Shown here: in pieces, positions 23,221 to 35,900 of the stretch | Layout: each line of letters starts with the position of its first letter | Position numbering within the stretch: the first letter of the stretch is position 1 | Assembly: GCA_009761415.1 (NCBI GenBank) | Contig: QUOL01000035.1 | Location: 22,741-86,740 of the forward strand | From: Sarcomyxa edulis | Taxonomy: Eukaryota > Basidiomycota > Agaricomycetes > Agaricales > Mycenaceae | Direction: 5' to 3' | Length of the DNA: 64,000 nucleotides | Position numbers and translations under genes: made by a program | The notes under the pieces: generated by a model | The model's input: only the letters and a program-made list of their open reading frames with translations | Database searches by the model: none | Told to the model about the DNA's origin: nothing

Positions 23221-26200
23221 ATGTCTACTCATAATATTTCTTATCATTTAGAAAAATATGGTCTAATTGCAGATGGTAAAAAATCTTTGACTGATTTGTT
23301 ATTAATGACTGACTGGTACATCTCTATAGATAATTCTTTCATCTTATCACGGCCTAGTCCAGATGGAAACATTGCTTGTCCATTTTTGCCTTGCGATACA
23401 ACATTCTCGAATACCAGGGGTCTTATCAATCATATCAAGAAATGGCATAACGTCAAAACAGCACAGATTAAAAGTGATCCTATGGTCATCAGAAATATGC
23501 ATATGTCTGATGATCTCACTGTCAATCAAATGGATATCTATACACCAACAGCACCAGCTATACCAGATGTCACAAATACAGGTCCAAATCGTCAACGCAG
23601 CGACCATAACATCAGTGAAAGACACCACCCATATTCCCGGCCAACCACTACTTCTCCCACAGTTGTTAAGCAATCAGCACCTTTGATTACAGTGGAACCA
23701 ACCTTTTGTAAGCAAGATTTCTTGGTGATGAAGTATATTATGAAATTTAATTTCTGTTTATAGCTCAATCTTTAAACGGTCGTCGCTGTTATCTTCTTAC
23801 ATCGACAATTCTGGCCTTATTTTCTCTGCGGATTCACAGCATATTCAAAACAATACACTGCATGATATGTGGAACAGCATGGATTCCCAACAGTCTCTTG
23901 GGTCATTTAAAAAGTCATGGACTTGTTCTGACTTTGGAACAAGTTAATGAACTGCAATTGGAAATCACACGGAATCAAGTCTGCGAAACATCTGACATCA
24001 CACCTCCTGTTCCTGGTGGACCACCAGTCGAAGGCTTGTCAATTACGCACAATGGGCATTGCTGTCAGCATTGCAGTTATTGCAGTCCAAAGTTCAGTTC
24101 CTTCAAAAAACATTGGGGCCACAAACATCACGACCAAAAAATTCCGGCCCGCGATGCTTTTGAGCATGGCGACATTCAAACTTTCTTCTCTCCATCTCCA
24201 CAGCGTTGGTTCAAAGTAAACCCCTCATTGTGCTGTCAGCCGCTCATCGACCCCTTTGCAATCTACGTGCAAAAACATCTTCCGACTTTGTCACATTCAT
24301 CGATTATTGCTCCGGCCACACACGCACGTGAACTTCCTCCACTGTTACAAGTCACGGGTTGGCATCTCCATCTTCAGGAATACATCACCGATAAAGACAA
24401 GGTTGAAGGATTGCGAAGGTTAATAACTCTGCCATCATTGCGGAATTCACCACCATCTCTTATGAAGTTGAAGGAATTTGTATTTCAATACATGGTGATT
24501 GTACGCGACAATGCTAGACAATCAGCTATTGGAATTAAACGTCTTTTGATGGAATGTCCCAGGTATGCTTCAAAAACACTTGTTTGCTTAAAGTTGATTG
24601 AACACATTCATTCTCACAGAAATTCCAGCAACCATGAACATTGGCGCGTTCACTCCGATGATGTAACTTTGAAAACATACGGCACTCTCCTGATTCAATT
24701 TCTCCATGCAATGCTTTTGACCCTTCAAAAGGATCCACCCACAGACTACCAGTTCCCACTCAATCCCACTCAAGTACAAAATGGACTTATGTTACTGGAT
24801 ATTCTCAATGACGGTGAAGGAGATGCTATCGAAGCCATCCATCAATTTTCGTTATGCTTTTTGGCTCCCCGTGATCTTGCCGGTAATATGGAAAACTATT
24901 CTAAATGGGAGGATCCCTTGGAATGTTTGATTGCCATTTATTGTCTCAATGATGATGGAAACTTCAAGCGCCCACATGAAGTTACCCAATTGTTTGCCAA
25001 ATTGAAATACTTCATTCGTGGTGCAACATTGTTGGAAGGAATACGCTATAAGGATCAGTATGACAATGACATTTACAAGTGAGTTCAAGTTTTTGTACTG
25101 TTAATGAGAGTTAGGGCTCACATTTCTTTTAGATCTGTTGAAGCTCAAGGAATGCACATGTTGCGTTTAGGCATGCTTTCACCTTACAATACGGTCACGG
25201 AATATCAAAGTTACGCTTCATCGCTGGCACTCAACACCACTTCTGTTCCTGCTACCCGTGTATCCGCTGATGGATCCCAAATCAGCTACAAAGAGCATAC
25301 ACTACATGTTCCAAAGTGGATTGACGGTCTTCATCAACTTGCCGATGAACTGGAGGCAAACATCGACAGTTTGTTACGACACCAAATCATTCCAATGGAT
25401 ATTCCAAACGACATAGCTGACGATTGGACGATCGAAACACGCGGCTACAGTTGGATTCATAATGGAACATTTCTTGCATCGGAGCGGCCTCTAATCAAGA
25501 TTCTATTTGAAGACGAGACATTGAAACTGGCACAGGTCGATCGCAACAACGAATTGGTTTTTAACACTGCGGCAATGCATAAAGTCATGGAACATGCTGC
25601 TGAAATTAACCGACAACTTGCTCTGTTCACCTTCACATCACCTGGCCAAGATCCACGAAGTTCAGAGTTTGCCGATCACAAAATCCAAAACTCCACTCGT
25701 CCTCGAACCGTGTTCCGTAGCAATGGAGATATTTGGTTGGTCACCCGTCGAGTCAAAACTGAAAACATGATACGTCGGGATGTCTTCATTCCAATCAAGG
25801 CTCACCCTAGATTGGCTCGGATTCTGGAAGTTTACCTCCTCATTGTTCGACCTATGGAACGAGATTTTGCTAGAATCCTGTGGGGTGAAGAAATTGGCCA
25901 GTTATATGATGAATACCTGTGGGTTAGGATGGGCAAAAGGGTCGGAGAAGATCAGTTTAGCAGCGACTTGGAGGATTTTACAGGATCTCACTGTGGTGCC
26001 GCAGTCAGCGTCAGACCATATCGTCAACTCACGGTTCAGATTGCACGGACATATCTTGGCTCAGAATATGAGATCGATGAGGATGAAGACGATGTACTGG
26101 CAGCACAACGAGGACACGGCCTTGGAACTTCACGCAGGATTTACGCTCCAGAGGTTGGCCATCTTCCGTGCATGTCCAGTGATCTGCTATTACGGTTTGG

Positions 26201-28837
26201 ACATGTATCAGAAAAATGGTGGGAGTTGACAGGTTTCCGTGAAGGATTTCCAAAGATGCTACCCCTTCATATCAGGCGACAGGTTCATGAGACAATTCGG
26301 AAACAACAGAACATAGATGCTCCTGCTGATGCCCCTCAGCATCACGCACCTTTCGATCCCACATTCCTTCTCCAACATCTTACTGCGACTATCACTGCAG
26401 AAATCAACAAAATGCAAGTACAATTGGAGGATAAAATGCAAAAGGTAGTGGCAGATGGAATTGCAGAAGCAATGCAACGTGGTTTTGGCAAGGTTCCAGT
26501 GCCTCAACCAGCAGTACGGCAACCTGTCTTTTATCCAGCACCACTGCATCCAGATCATCTACACAATCCTACTCCTGAACAACCTCTTGCTCCAACATCT
26601 TTTGACACAGACGATCTTTACCTGACACATGAGGAACAAGCAGACTTGGATGCGCGTATGGCAGAAACAAAAAGGACACCAGACATCGAAACATCAACGT
26701 CAACGTGCATTCTACGGGCAACAACACCTGGAGCGGACGAACAACTACAGACACTTCTGCGACAATGTTTTCCTGATAAAGCAAATCCTACGTTCAAATC
26801 GCCATATCAGAAGGAAATGGTCTTAACAGCCATGGATCGCAAACATAATTTCATTGCAATTCTCCCTACTGGTGGTGGCAAGAGTTTGGTTTACCTCTTA
26901 CCTCAGTTTCAGGAACAAAACTTCCACACATTCATTGTCATTCCCAACAAGGCACTGATGACAGATCAAATTCAACGGGCACAGCGACTTGGTATACCAG
27001 TGACTCAATGGAAAGTCAGCTCAAAAGGTGTTGGAGATTCAAGATTGGTATTTGTGGCATTGGAAACAGCAGCACATAGGAAGTTTGAACAGTACGCTCA
27101 AATATTACTTGTCATTTGTGTAGCTTATTGAATTATATTTTATACAGATACTGGCGCTCTATTGAACACAAAGCAATACGTTTAATTATTGATGAAGCTC
27201 ATCAAATTGTTACTAGTGCCAGCCACCGCCCAGCATTCGAACGGATACTCAAATTGGCTAACTTTGCAACACAAAAAATCTATCTGACAGCATCACTTCC
27301 CAAAGTTCTAATGCCACATTTCTTGAAAGCGACAGCTCTACCCAACTCGACACTTGTTATTCGTGCCCCAACATATCAGCCTCAGATCACATACCATGTT
27401 GTGACATACGAGACCGCAACTACAACGGCAACAAGGTTCATTGTAGATCTGGCCAACTATCTCACACAACAGGTGTTAAACAAGTCTGACGGTACAAAAC
27501 GTGGTGGAATCATCTTTGTCACATCACAAAAAGATGCGGAAGAACTTGGTACTTCATTTGGCAACTGCATATCGCATGCCGGTATGGATGCATCTGAACG
27601 TGGGCACAACGAATTGGCATGGACATCAGGACTCAATCAATGGATTGTGGCAACAACAGGAATGATTCACGGCATCGATCATCCAGATGCTGGGGTAGCC
27701 ATCTTCTATCACATCCCATTTGGATTTGTCAACCTGTATCAAGGCGCAGGTCGAACAGGTCGCAACGGAGAAACATCATACGTATTCCTAGTGCATCAAA
27801 ATACATGTTACATCCCAGCACCACCAGACACTATCGACCTCCAATGCGCCGACCAAGCAAAAGCATGGGCTCACAATGAAACGGAATGCAGACGATTTGG
27901 AGTAGGAGAGGTCATGGATGGAACAGGGACTCGATGTCGAGATATTCCCAGTGCAGCTCTATGCGACATATGCGATCCAGACACAGAGATTCTCAAAGCT
28001 ATCGACAATCTTCTTATTGATCCACCACCTGCATCTGCACCAGTACCAACTCTGCCAATACATGCCGACTCGGACGATGAGGAGTTCAAAATGCTATATG
28101 ATGAATGGGACGACAACACAATCATGAACATTGACCAAAGCTTCTTTGACGGAACAGCGTCACGGACAACATCACTTGCATCAATACCACTATCCAGCAT
28201 ATCAGAAGTCAACACCACATCTTTGCCAGCGGTATCCCACACATCAATAGCACCACCCACAAATGCCAGACCCGGAATATCTGTCCAACTTGACGTCTCC
28301 ATCTATCACCGGTCCATCCAAACACTAGACGCAAAGGCACGACTTCTCAAAGTCATGGTAGCATCACTCAGTCCATACTGCGTGGTATGCTGGGCACAAC
28401 ATGGACAGTTCATACCAAGAGACTTCAGTCATAGACCGTTCATCTCATGTCGTCAAGCAGGCACCAAGTTTGTAGGACATGCACTAGGATGGATCGACTT
28501 GAAGAAGATGATGCACTTTGCGAACTACGACTACTGCTTCCGATGCGGACTACCACAAGACGACAAGTACATACCGAGCGCGCATCCAAAGTTCAAAGCA
28601 GGAGAGAAACTGAAGTGTCCAATGGAAGACTTTGTGATACTACTGGTATGGCACATTCGACACGACAAGACGCTTTGGAGCAGAGCGGTACAAGACTTTA
28701 ACCATGCAGGACTAACGGAACGGATGAAACTCAAAGACTTTGGTACATGGTGCAGCAAAACAGACGGAGCAAGCAACTTTTGCAATGCAGTAGAACTGAT
28801 ATCTTGGCTTTGGCTACTCAAAGATCGTAATTACTAG
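23221..28837 (+). CDS. telomere-linked RecQ-type helicase (TLH), full-length copy
   Basis: Exons 23221-23707, 23764-25078, 25133-27091 and 27148-28837 total 5,451 nt, an exact 1,816 codons plus stop. Zinc fingers come first: CPFLPC...HIKKWH (about 53-76), then a pair resembling OrsD/DUF3505 modules (CMICG...HLKSH, about 195-214; CCQHCSYC...H..H, about 263-285). A low-complexity linker precedes the helicase: motif 0-like FKSPYQ, Walker A TGGGKS (about 1180), DEAH (about 1269), YLTASLP, GGIIFVTSQ, and motif VI QGAGRTGRNG (about 1452), typical of RecQ-family 3'-5' helicases. The C-terminus (from about 1665) has CVVCW, CFRCGLP, HPKFK and CP, a probable zinc domain. Subtelomeric RecQ-like genes are known as TLH in other fungi. 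An in-frame CSICG...H....H half lies just before this ATG, so the start is provisional. The gene is probably nuclear and telomere-associated. Confidence 0.93.
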
Positions 28838-29155
28838 ACCACACATAAAGATAGGTAGAGCATTTATAATTGATAGACATATTGTTAATAGACACTAGAC
28901 ACCAATCTACAAGAAACATGATTGGAACAAGTGCCCCATATGAACATGTAGAGATGAAGACAATGGCTACACCAAGACGTGCATGACAGTCAGATCATAC
29001 TGTCAGATCAGCCAATACAAATGAAATACCAAGCAACATGACAGCGTAATCTGAGACGTGCTAATAGTCTATATACAATCTTGAAGTACAAGTCACAACC
29101 CGGCCAGCCACCCACCGAGTCGGTACCCAACCCCCACCCGTACCCGGACAAAGTC
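28838..29155. other. 3' flank of TLH copy 2
   Basis: This is non-coding. It holds a C-rich tract (CCCAACCCCCACCCGTACCC) just before the A array and nothing else recognisable. Confidence 0.5.
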
Positions 29156-29170
29156 TATGTTTCTTATCCG

Positions 29171-29190
29171 GGAATAGGGCGCCCTATTCC
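29171..29190. other. 20-bp palindrome at the fixed end of the A unit (first of the array)
   Basis: GGAATAGGGCGCCCTATTCC is its own reverse complement and occupies bases 16-35 of every A unit. The B family has GGAATAGGGTACCCTATTCC at the same position, so the arms are kept while the centre changes. Confidence 0.9.
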
Positions 29191-29231
29191 ACTAACCCCG
29201 AGGTCATTTCAAGGCAAAACGGACGAAAAAG

Positions 29232-29343
29232 GTGACGGAATAGGGCGTTCAGTCACGGAATGTCACGGAATAGGGTGTTTTGTGACGGAATAGGGCGTTC
29301 GGTCACGGAATAGGGCGTCCTGTGACGGAATAGGGCGTTCTCT
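29232..29343 (+). repeat. GGAATAGGG iterons within the A unit
   Basis: Five direct GGAATAGGG copies, most in the form GTGACGGAATAGGGCGTT or GTCACGGAATAGGGCGTC, follow at roughly 17-28-bp steps. The flanks alternate GTGAC and GTCAC. They repeat the palindrome arm and resemble iterated protein-binding sites. Confidence 0.7.
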
Positions 29344-29368
29344 GACACAACAGTAGGAGCCAGAGCAT

Positions 29369-30410
29369 TTTCCAAATAAGACACTGGCTTGTTATTTGGA
29401 ACATCCAAGAATGCAAAAGCGAGTACCAAGACGTGTCTGAGAGAGACAAGTAAAAATCAGGGATCAAAGAGGGAACCAGAGCATTTTTCAAATAAGACAC
29501 TGGCTTGTTATTTGGAAACATCAAAAAACGCAAAAGCGAGTGACAAGACGTGTCTGAGAGAAAAGTAAAAAATCATGGATCAAAGAGGGAACCATCGAAG
29601 TGGAGAAGACGTCAACCATACACCAAGACCAAAGTGAACGGTCAAAGCATCAGTTGCGACAAAAACGAAAAACCAACTCTGAGAGGCAAGACAAGAAGGC
29701 AATCAACCTTCAGCCGTGCAACCCCAAGATCGAGATGAAGTGTATGCATCAGAGACGCAAAAATATGAGATCAAAGAGGGAACCATCGAAGTGGACAGAC
29801 CGATACAAGACAAAGAACGGTCAAAACGCAAGTGAAACAGGGATGAAGCCGTTAGACCCGTAATCGGAATCAGCCGCTACCCCCCCAGCTGGGACGTTAG
29901 GGTTGGGGTAGTTAGGCGGTTAGGGTTAGTGTTAGGCGTTAGGGTTAGTGTTAGGTGTTAGGGTTGAGGATCATATAAAAAAAAAGTGCGAGTTAGTATC
30001 AGAGTCAGAGTGTCAGTGTCAGTGTCAGTGCAGACATCAACTCACATACAAAATCAAGATAGTCAGACAGTCAGTCAAGTGAGCAACCGACCTATCTCAA
30101 ACAAGTCAACGAGCGACCGTTTCAAAAATAAAATGTGCATCACAATCAATTGTGGATCAAGTCAACAGAGTCAGTCAGACCCACATTCCAAATAAGATGA
30201 CGCCCCACTATTTGAAACTGAGTCACCAACACCAGTCACCAACACCAAGTCTAAGATGAATTGTGGATCAAGTCAACATAGTCAGACTCACATTCCAAAT
30301 AAGACGACATCCCACTATTTGAAACCGAGTCACCAACACCAAGTCTGATGCAAGAACACTTAGGGTTACAATGTTTCAAATAAGATGACACTCCACTATT
30401 TGGAGCCATC
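29369..30410. repeat. five CAAATA/TATTTG stem-loops within the A unit
   Basis: CAAATAAGA...TATTTG pairs occur near 29375, 29488, 30188, 30296 and 30378, with stems of 6-10 bp and loops of about 12-18 nt. The first two are near-duplicates (TTATTTGGAA partner). Confidence 0.6.
29893..29968 (+). repeat. interstitial telomere-like G-rich tract in the A unit
   Basis: Degenerate GTTAGGGTTAG, GTTAGGCGTTAGG and GTTAGGTGTTAGG words, oriented like the chromosome-end TTAGGG, precede GAGGATCATAT and an A-run. Confidence 0.8.
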
Positions 30411-30429
30411 GACACCAAGTGAGTCCAAA

Positions 30430-30538
30430 CTAACCCCGAGTAACCCCGTGTGACCCCGAGTTCAAACGACATGGAAATAACCCCGTGTAACCCCGAGCTC
30501 AAACAGCACAGAAATAACCCCGAGTAACCCCGGGCTCA
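30430..30538 (+). repeat. C-rich TAACCCCG tract in the A unit (opposite orientation)
   Basis: Repeated TAACCCCGAG and TAACCCCGTG words lie near the distal end of each full unit. They read as CGGGGTTA on the other strand, so each full unit carries telomere-like DNA in both orientations. Confidence 0.75.
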
Positions 30539-32995
30539 TTTACGACAAACGACAAGGAAACAACTCCAAGCTACCCCAGCGTCACGCTATGAGAAGCGAC
30601 CGGATCATATGTTTCTTATCCGGGAATAGGGCGCCCTATTCCACTAACCCCGAGGTCATTTCAAGGCAAAACGGACGAAAAAGGTGACGGAATAGGGCGT
30701 TCAGTCACGGAATGTCACGGAATAGGGTGTTTTGTGACGGAATAGGGCGTTCGGTCACGGAATAGGGCGTCCTGTGACGGAATAGGGCGTTCTCTGACAC
30801 AACAGTAGGAGCCAGAGCATTTTCCAAATAAGACACTGGCTTGTTATTTGGAACATCCAAGAATGCAAAAGCGAGTACCAAGACGTGTCTGAGAGAGACA
30901 AGTAAAAATCAGGGATCAAAGAGGGAACCAGAGCATTTTTCAAATAAGACACTGGCTTGTTATTTGGAAACATCAAAAAACGCAAAAGCGAGTGACAAGA
31001 CGTGTCTGAGAGAAAAGTAAAAAATCATGGATCAAAGAGGGAACCATCGAAGTGGAGAAGACGTCAACCATACACCAAGACCAAAGTGAACGGTCAAAGC
31101 ATCAGTTGCGACAAAAACGAAAAACCAACTCTGAGAGGCAAGACAAGAAGGCAATCAACCTTCAGCCGTGCAACCCCAAGATCGAGATGAAGTGTATGCA
31201 TCAGAGACGCAAAAATATGAGATCAAAGAGGGAACCATCGAAGTGGACAGACCGATACAAGACAAAGAACGGTCAAAACGCAAGTGAAACAGGGATGAAG
31301 CCGTTAGACCCGTAATCGGAATCAGCCGCTACCCCCCCAGCTGGGACGTTAGGGTTGGGGTAGTTAGGCGGTTAGGGTTAGTGTTAGGCGTTAGGGTTAG
31401 TGTTAGGTGTTAGGGTTGAGGATCATATAAAAAAAAAGTGCGAGTTAGTATCAGAGTCAGAGTGTCAGTGTCAGTGTCAGTGCAGACATCAACTCACATA
31501 CAAAATCAAGATAGTCAGACAGTCAGTCAAGTGAGCAACCGACCTATCTCAAACAAGTCAACGAGCGACCGTTTCAAAAATAAAATGTGCATCACAATCA
31601 ATTGTGGATCAAGTCAACAGAGTCAGTCAGACCCACATTCCAAATAAGATGACGCCCCACTATTTGAAACTGAGTCACCAACACCAGTCACCAACACCAA
31701 GTCTAAGATGAATTGTGGATCAAGTCAACATAGTCAGACTCACATTCCAAATAAGACGACATCCCACTATTTGAAACCGAGTCACCAACACCAAGTCTGA
31801 TGCAAGAACACTTAGGGTTACAATGTTTCAAATAAGATGACACTCCACTATTTGGAGCCATCGACACCAAGTGAGTCCAAACTAACCCCGAGTAACCCCG
31901 TGTGACCCCGAGTTCAAACGACATGGAAATAACCCCGTGTAACCCCGAGCTCAAACAGCACAGAAATAACCCCGAGTAACCCCGGGCTCATTTACGACAA
32001 ACGACAAGGAAACAACTCCAAGCTACCCCAGCGTCACGCTATGAGAAGCGACCGGATCATATGTTTCTTATCCGGGAATAGGGCGCCCTATTCCACTAAC
32101 CCCGAGGTCATTTCAAGGCAAAACGGACGAAAAAGGTGACGGAATAGGGCGTTCAGTCACGGAATGTCACGGAATAGGGTGTTTTGTGACGGAATAGGGC
32201 GTTCGGTCACGGAATAGGGCGTCCTGTGACGGAATAGGGCGTTCTCTGACACAACAGTAGGAGCCAGAGCATTTTCCAAATAAGACACTGGCTTGTTATT
32301 TGGAACATCCAAGAATGCAAAAGCGAGTACCAAGACGTGTCTGAGAGAGACAAGTAAAAATCAGGGATCAAAGAGGGAACCAGAGCATTTTTCAAATAAG
32401 ACACTGGCTTGTTATTTGGAAACATCAAAAAACGCAAAAGCGAGTGACAAGACGTGTCTGAGAGAAAAGTAAAAAATCATGGATCAAAGAGGGAACCATC
32501 GAAGTGGAGAAGACGTCAACCATACACCAAGACCAAAGTGAACGGTCAAAGCATCAGTTGCGACAAAAACGAAAAACCAACTCTGAGAGGCAAGACAAGA
32601 AGGCAATCAACCTTCAGCCGTGCAACCCCAAGATCGAGATGAAGTGTATGCATCAGAGACGCAAAAATATGAGATCAAAGAGGGAACCATCGAAGTGGAC
32701 AGACCGATACAAGACAAAGAACGGTCAAAACGCAAGTGAAACAGGGATGAAGCCGTTAGACCCGTAATCGGAATCAGCCGCTACCCCCCAGCTGGGACGT
32801 TAGGGTTGGGGTAGTTAGGCGGTTAGGGTTAGTGTTAGGCGTTAGGGTTAGTGTTAGGTGTTAGGGTTGAGGATCATATAAAAAAAAAGTGCGAGTTAGT
32901 ATCAGAGTCAGAGTGTCAGTGTCAGTGTCAGTGCAGACATCAACTCACATACAAAATCAAGATAGTCAGACAGTCAGTCAAGTGAGCAACCGACC

Positions 32996-35900
32996 TATGT
33001 TTCTTATCCGGGAATAGGGCGCCCTATTCCACTAACCCCGAGGTCATTTCAAGGCAAAACGGACGAAAAAGGTGACGGAATAGGGCGTTCAGTCACGGAA
33101 TGTCACGGAATAGGGTGTTTTGTGACGGAATAGGGCGTTCGGTCACGGAATAGGGCGTCCTGTGACGGAATAGGGCGTTCTCTGACACAACAGTAGGAGC
33201 CAGAGCATTTTCCAAATAAGACACTGGCTTGTTATTTGGAACATCCAAGAATGCAAAAGCGAGTACCAAGACGTGTCTGAGAGAGACAAGTAAAAATCAG
33301 GGATCAAAGAGGGAACCAGAGCATTTTTCAAATAAGACACTGGCTTGTTATTTGGAAACATCAAAAAACGCAAAAGCGAGTGACAAGACGTGTCTGAGAG
33401 AAAAGTAAAAAATCATGGATCAAAGAGGGAACCATCGAAGTGGAGAAGACGTCAACCATACACCAAGACCAAAGTGAACGGTCAAAGCATCAGTTGCGAC
33501 AAAAACGAAAAACCAACTCTGAGAGGCAAGACAAGAAGGCAATCAACCTTCAGCCGTGCAACCCCAAGATCGAGATGAAGTGTATGCATCAGAGACGCAA
33601 AAATATGAGATCAAAGAGGGAACCATCGAAGTGGACAGACCGATACAAGACAAAGAACGGTCAAAACGCAAGTGAAACAGGGATGAAGCCGTTAGACCCG
33701 TAATCGGAATCAGCCGCTACCCCCCCAGCTGGGACGTTAGGGTTGGGGTAGTTAGGCGGTTAGGGTTAGTGTTAGGCGTTAGGGTTAGTGTTAGGTGTTA
33801 GGGTTGAGGATCATATAAAAAAAAAGTGCGAGTTAGTATCAGAGTCAGAGTGTCAGTGTCAGTGTCAGTGCAGACATCAACTCACATACAAAATCAAGAT
33901 AGTCAGACAGTCAGTCAAGTGAGCAACCGACCTATCTCAAACAAGTCAACGAGCGACCGTTTCAAAAATAAAATGTGCATCACAATCAATTGTGGATCAA
34001 GTCAACAGAGTCAGTCAGACCCACATTCCAAATAAGATGACGCCCCACTATTTGAAACTGAGTCACCAACACCAGTCACCAACACCAAGTCTAAGATGAA
34101 TTGTGGATCAAGTCAACATAGTCAGACTCACATTCCAAATAAGACGACATCCCACTATTTGAAACCGAGTCACCAACACCAAGTCTGATGCAAGAACACT
34201 TAGGGTTACAATGTTTCAAATAAGATGACACTCCACTATTTGGAGCCATCGACACCAAGTGAGTCCAAACTAACCCCGAGTAACCCCGTGTGACCCCGAG
34301 TTCAAACGACATGGAAATAACCCCGTGTAACCCCGAGCTCAAACAGCACAGAAATAACCCCGAGTAACCCCGGGCTCATTTACGACAAACGACAAGGAAA
34401 CAACTCCAAGCTACCCCAGCGTCACGCTATGAGAAGCGACCGGATCATATGTTTCTTATCCGGGAATAGGGCGCCCTATTCCACTAACCCCGAGGTCATT
34501 TCAAGGCAAAACGGACGAAAAAGGTGACGGAATAGGGCGTTCAGTCACGGAATGTCACGGAATAGGGTGTTTTGTGACGGAATAGGGCGTTCGGTCACGG
34601 AATAGGGCGTCCTGTGACGGAATAGGGCGTTCTCTGACACAACAGTAGGAGCCAGAGCATTTTCCAAATAAGACACTGGCTTGTTATTTGGAACATCCAA
34701 GAATGCAAAAGCGAGTACCAAGACGTGTCTGAGAGAGACAAGTAAAAATCAGGGATCAAAGAGGGAACCAGAGCATTTTTCAAATAAGACACTGGCTTGT
34801 TATTTGGAAACATCAAAAAACGCAAAAGCGAGTGACAAGACGTGTCTGAGAGAAAAGTAAAAAATCATGGATCAAAGAGGGAACCATCGAAGTGGAGAAG
34901 ACGTCAACCATACACCAAGACCAAAGTGAACGGTCAAAGCATCAGTTGCGACAAAAACGAAAAACCAACTCTGAGAGGCAAGACAAGAAGGCAATCAACC
35001 TTCAGCCGTGCAACCCCAAGATCGAGATGAAGTGTATGCATCAGAGACGCAAAAATATGAGATCAAAGAGGGAACCATCGAAGTGGACAGACCGATACAA
35101 GACAAAGAACGGTCAAAACGCAAGTGAAACAGGGATGAAGCCGTTAGACCCGTAATCGGAATCAGCCGCTACCCCCCCAGCTGGGACGTTAGGGTTGGGG
35201 TAGTTAGGCGGTTAGGGTTAGTGTTAGGCGTTAGGGTTAGTGTTAGGTGTTAGGGTTGAGGATCATATAAAAAAAAAGTGCGAGTTAGTATCAGAGTCAG
35301 AGTGTCAGTGTCAGTGTCAGTGCAGACATCAACTCACATACAAAATCAAGATAGTCAGACAGTCAGTCAAGTGAGCAACCGACCTATCTCAAACAAGTCA
35401 ACGAGCGACCGTTTCAAAAATAAAATGTGCATCACAATCAATTGTGGATCAAGTCAACAGAGTCAGTCAGACCCACATTCCAAATAAGATGACGCCCCAC
35501 TATTTGAAACTGAGTCACCAACACCAGTCACCAACACCAAGTCTAAGATGAATTGTGGATCAAGTCAACATAGTCAGACTCACATTCCAAATAAGACGAC
35601 ATCCCACTATTTGAAACCGAGTCACCAACACCAAGTCTGATGCAAGAACACTTAGGGTTACAATGTTTCAAATAAGATGACACTCCACTATTTGGAGCCA
35701 TCGACACCAAGTGAGTCCAAACTAACCCCGAGTAACCCCGTGTGACCCCGAGTTCAAACGACATGGAAATAACCCCGTGTAACCCGAGCTCAAACAGCAC
35801 AGAAATAACCCCGAGTAACCCCGGCTCATTTACGACAAACGACAAGGAAACAACTCCAAGCTACCCCAGCGTCACGCTATGAGAAGCGACCGGATCATAT

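Larger units (their letters stand above)
21021..29155 (+). mobile_element. TLH element, copy 2 (apparently complete)
   Basis: It starts with the same TACTCTAATTAGGGG end as copy 1 and extends 8,135 bp to the first A unit of the big array. It holds the leader hairpins, an intact helicase gene and about 320 bp of 3' flank. I see no terminal inverted repeat linking its two ends and no clear target-site duplication. Confidence 0.75.
29156..32995 (+). repeat. higher-order triplet 1 (long, long, short)
   Basis: Units of 1452, 1452 and 936 bp form a 3,840-bp block that recurs next door as 3,839 bp. The short unit ends at ...GAGCAACCGACC, then the next unit starts. Confidence 0.75.

Noticed and set aside
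23221..28837. Helitron Rep/Pif1-type helicase
   Set aside because: The motifs are RecQ-like (QGAGRTGRNG, DEAH) and no HUH/Rep motif was seen, so the helicase does not make this a standard Helitron.
29081..29293. Open frame crossing from the TLH flank into the A array
   Set aside because: Same chance readthrough into the A end as at 61778; nothing protein-like upstream of the join here.
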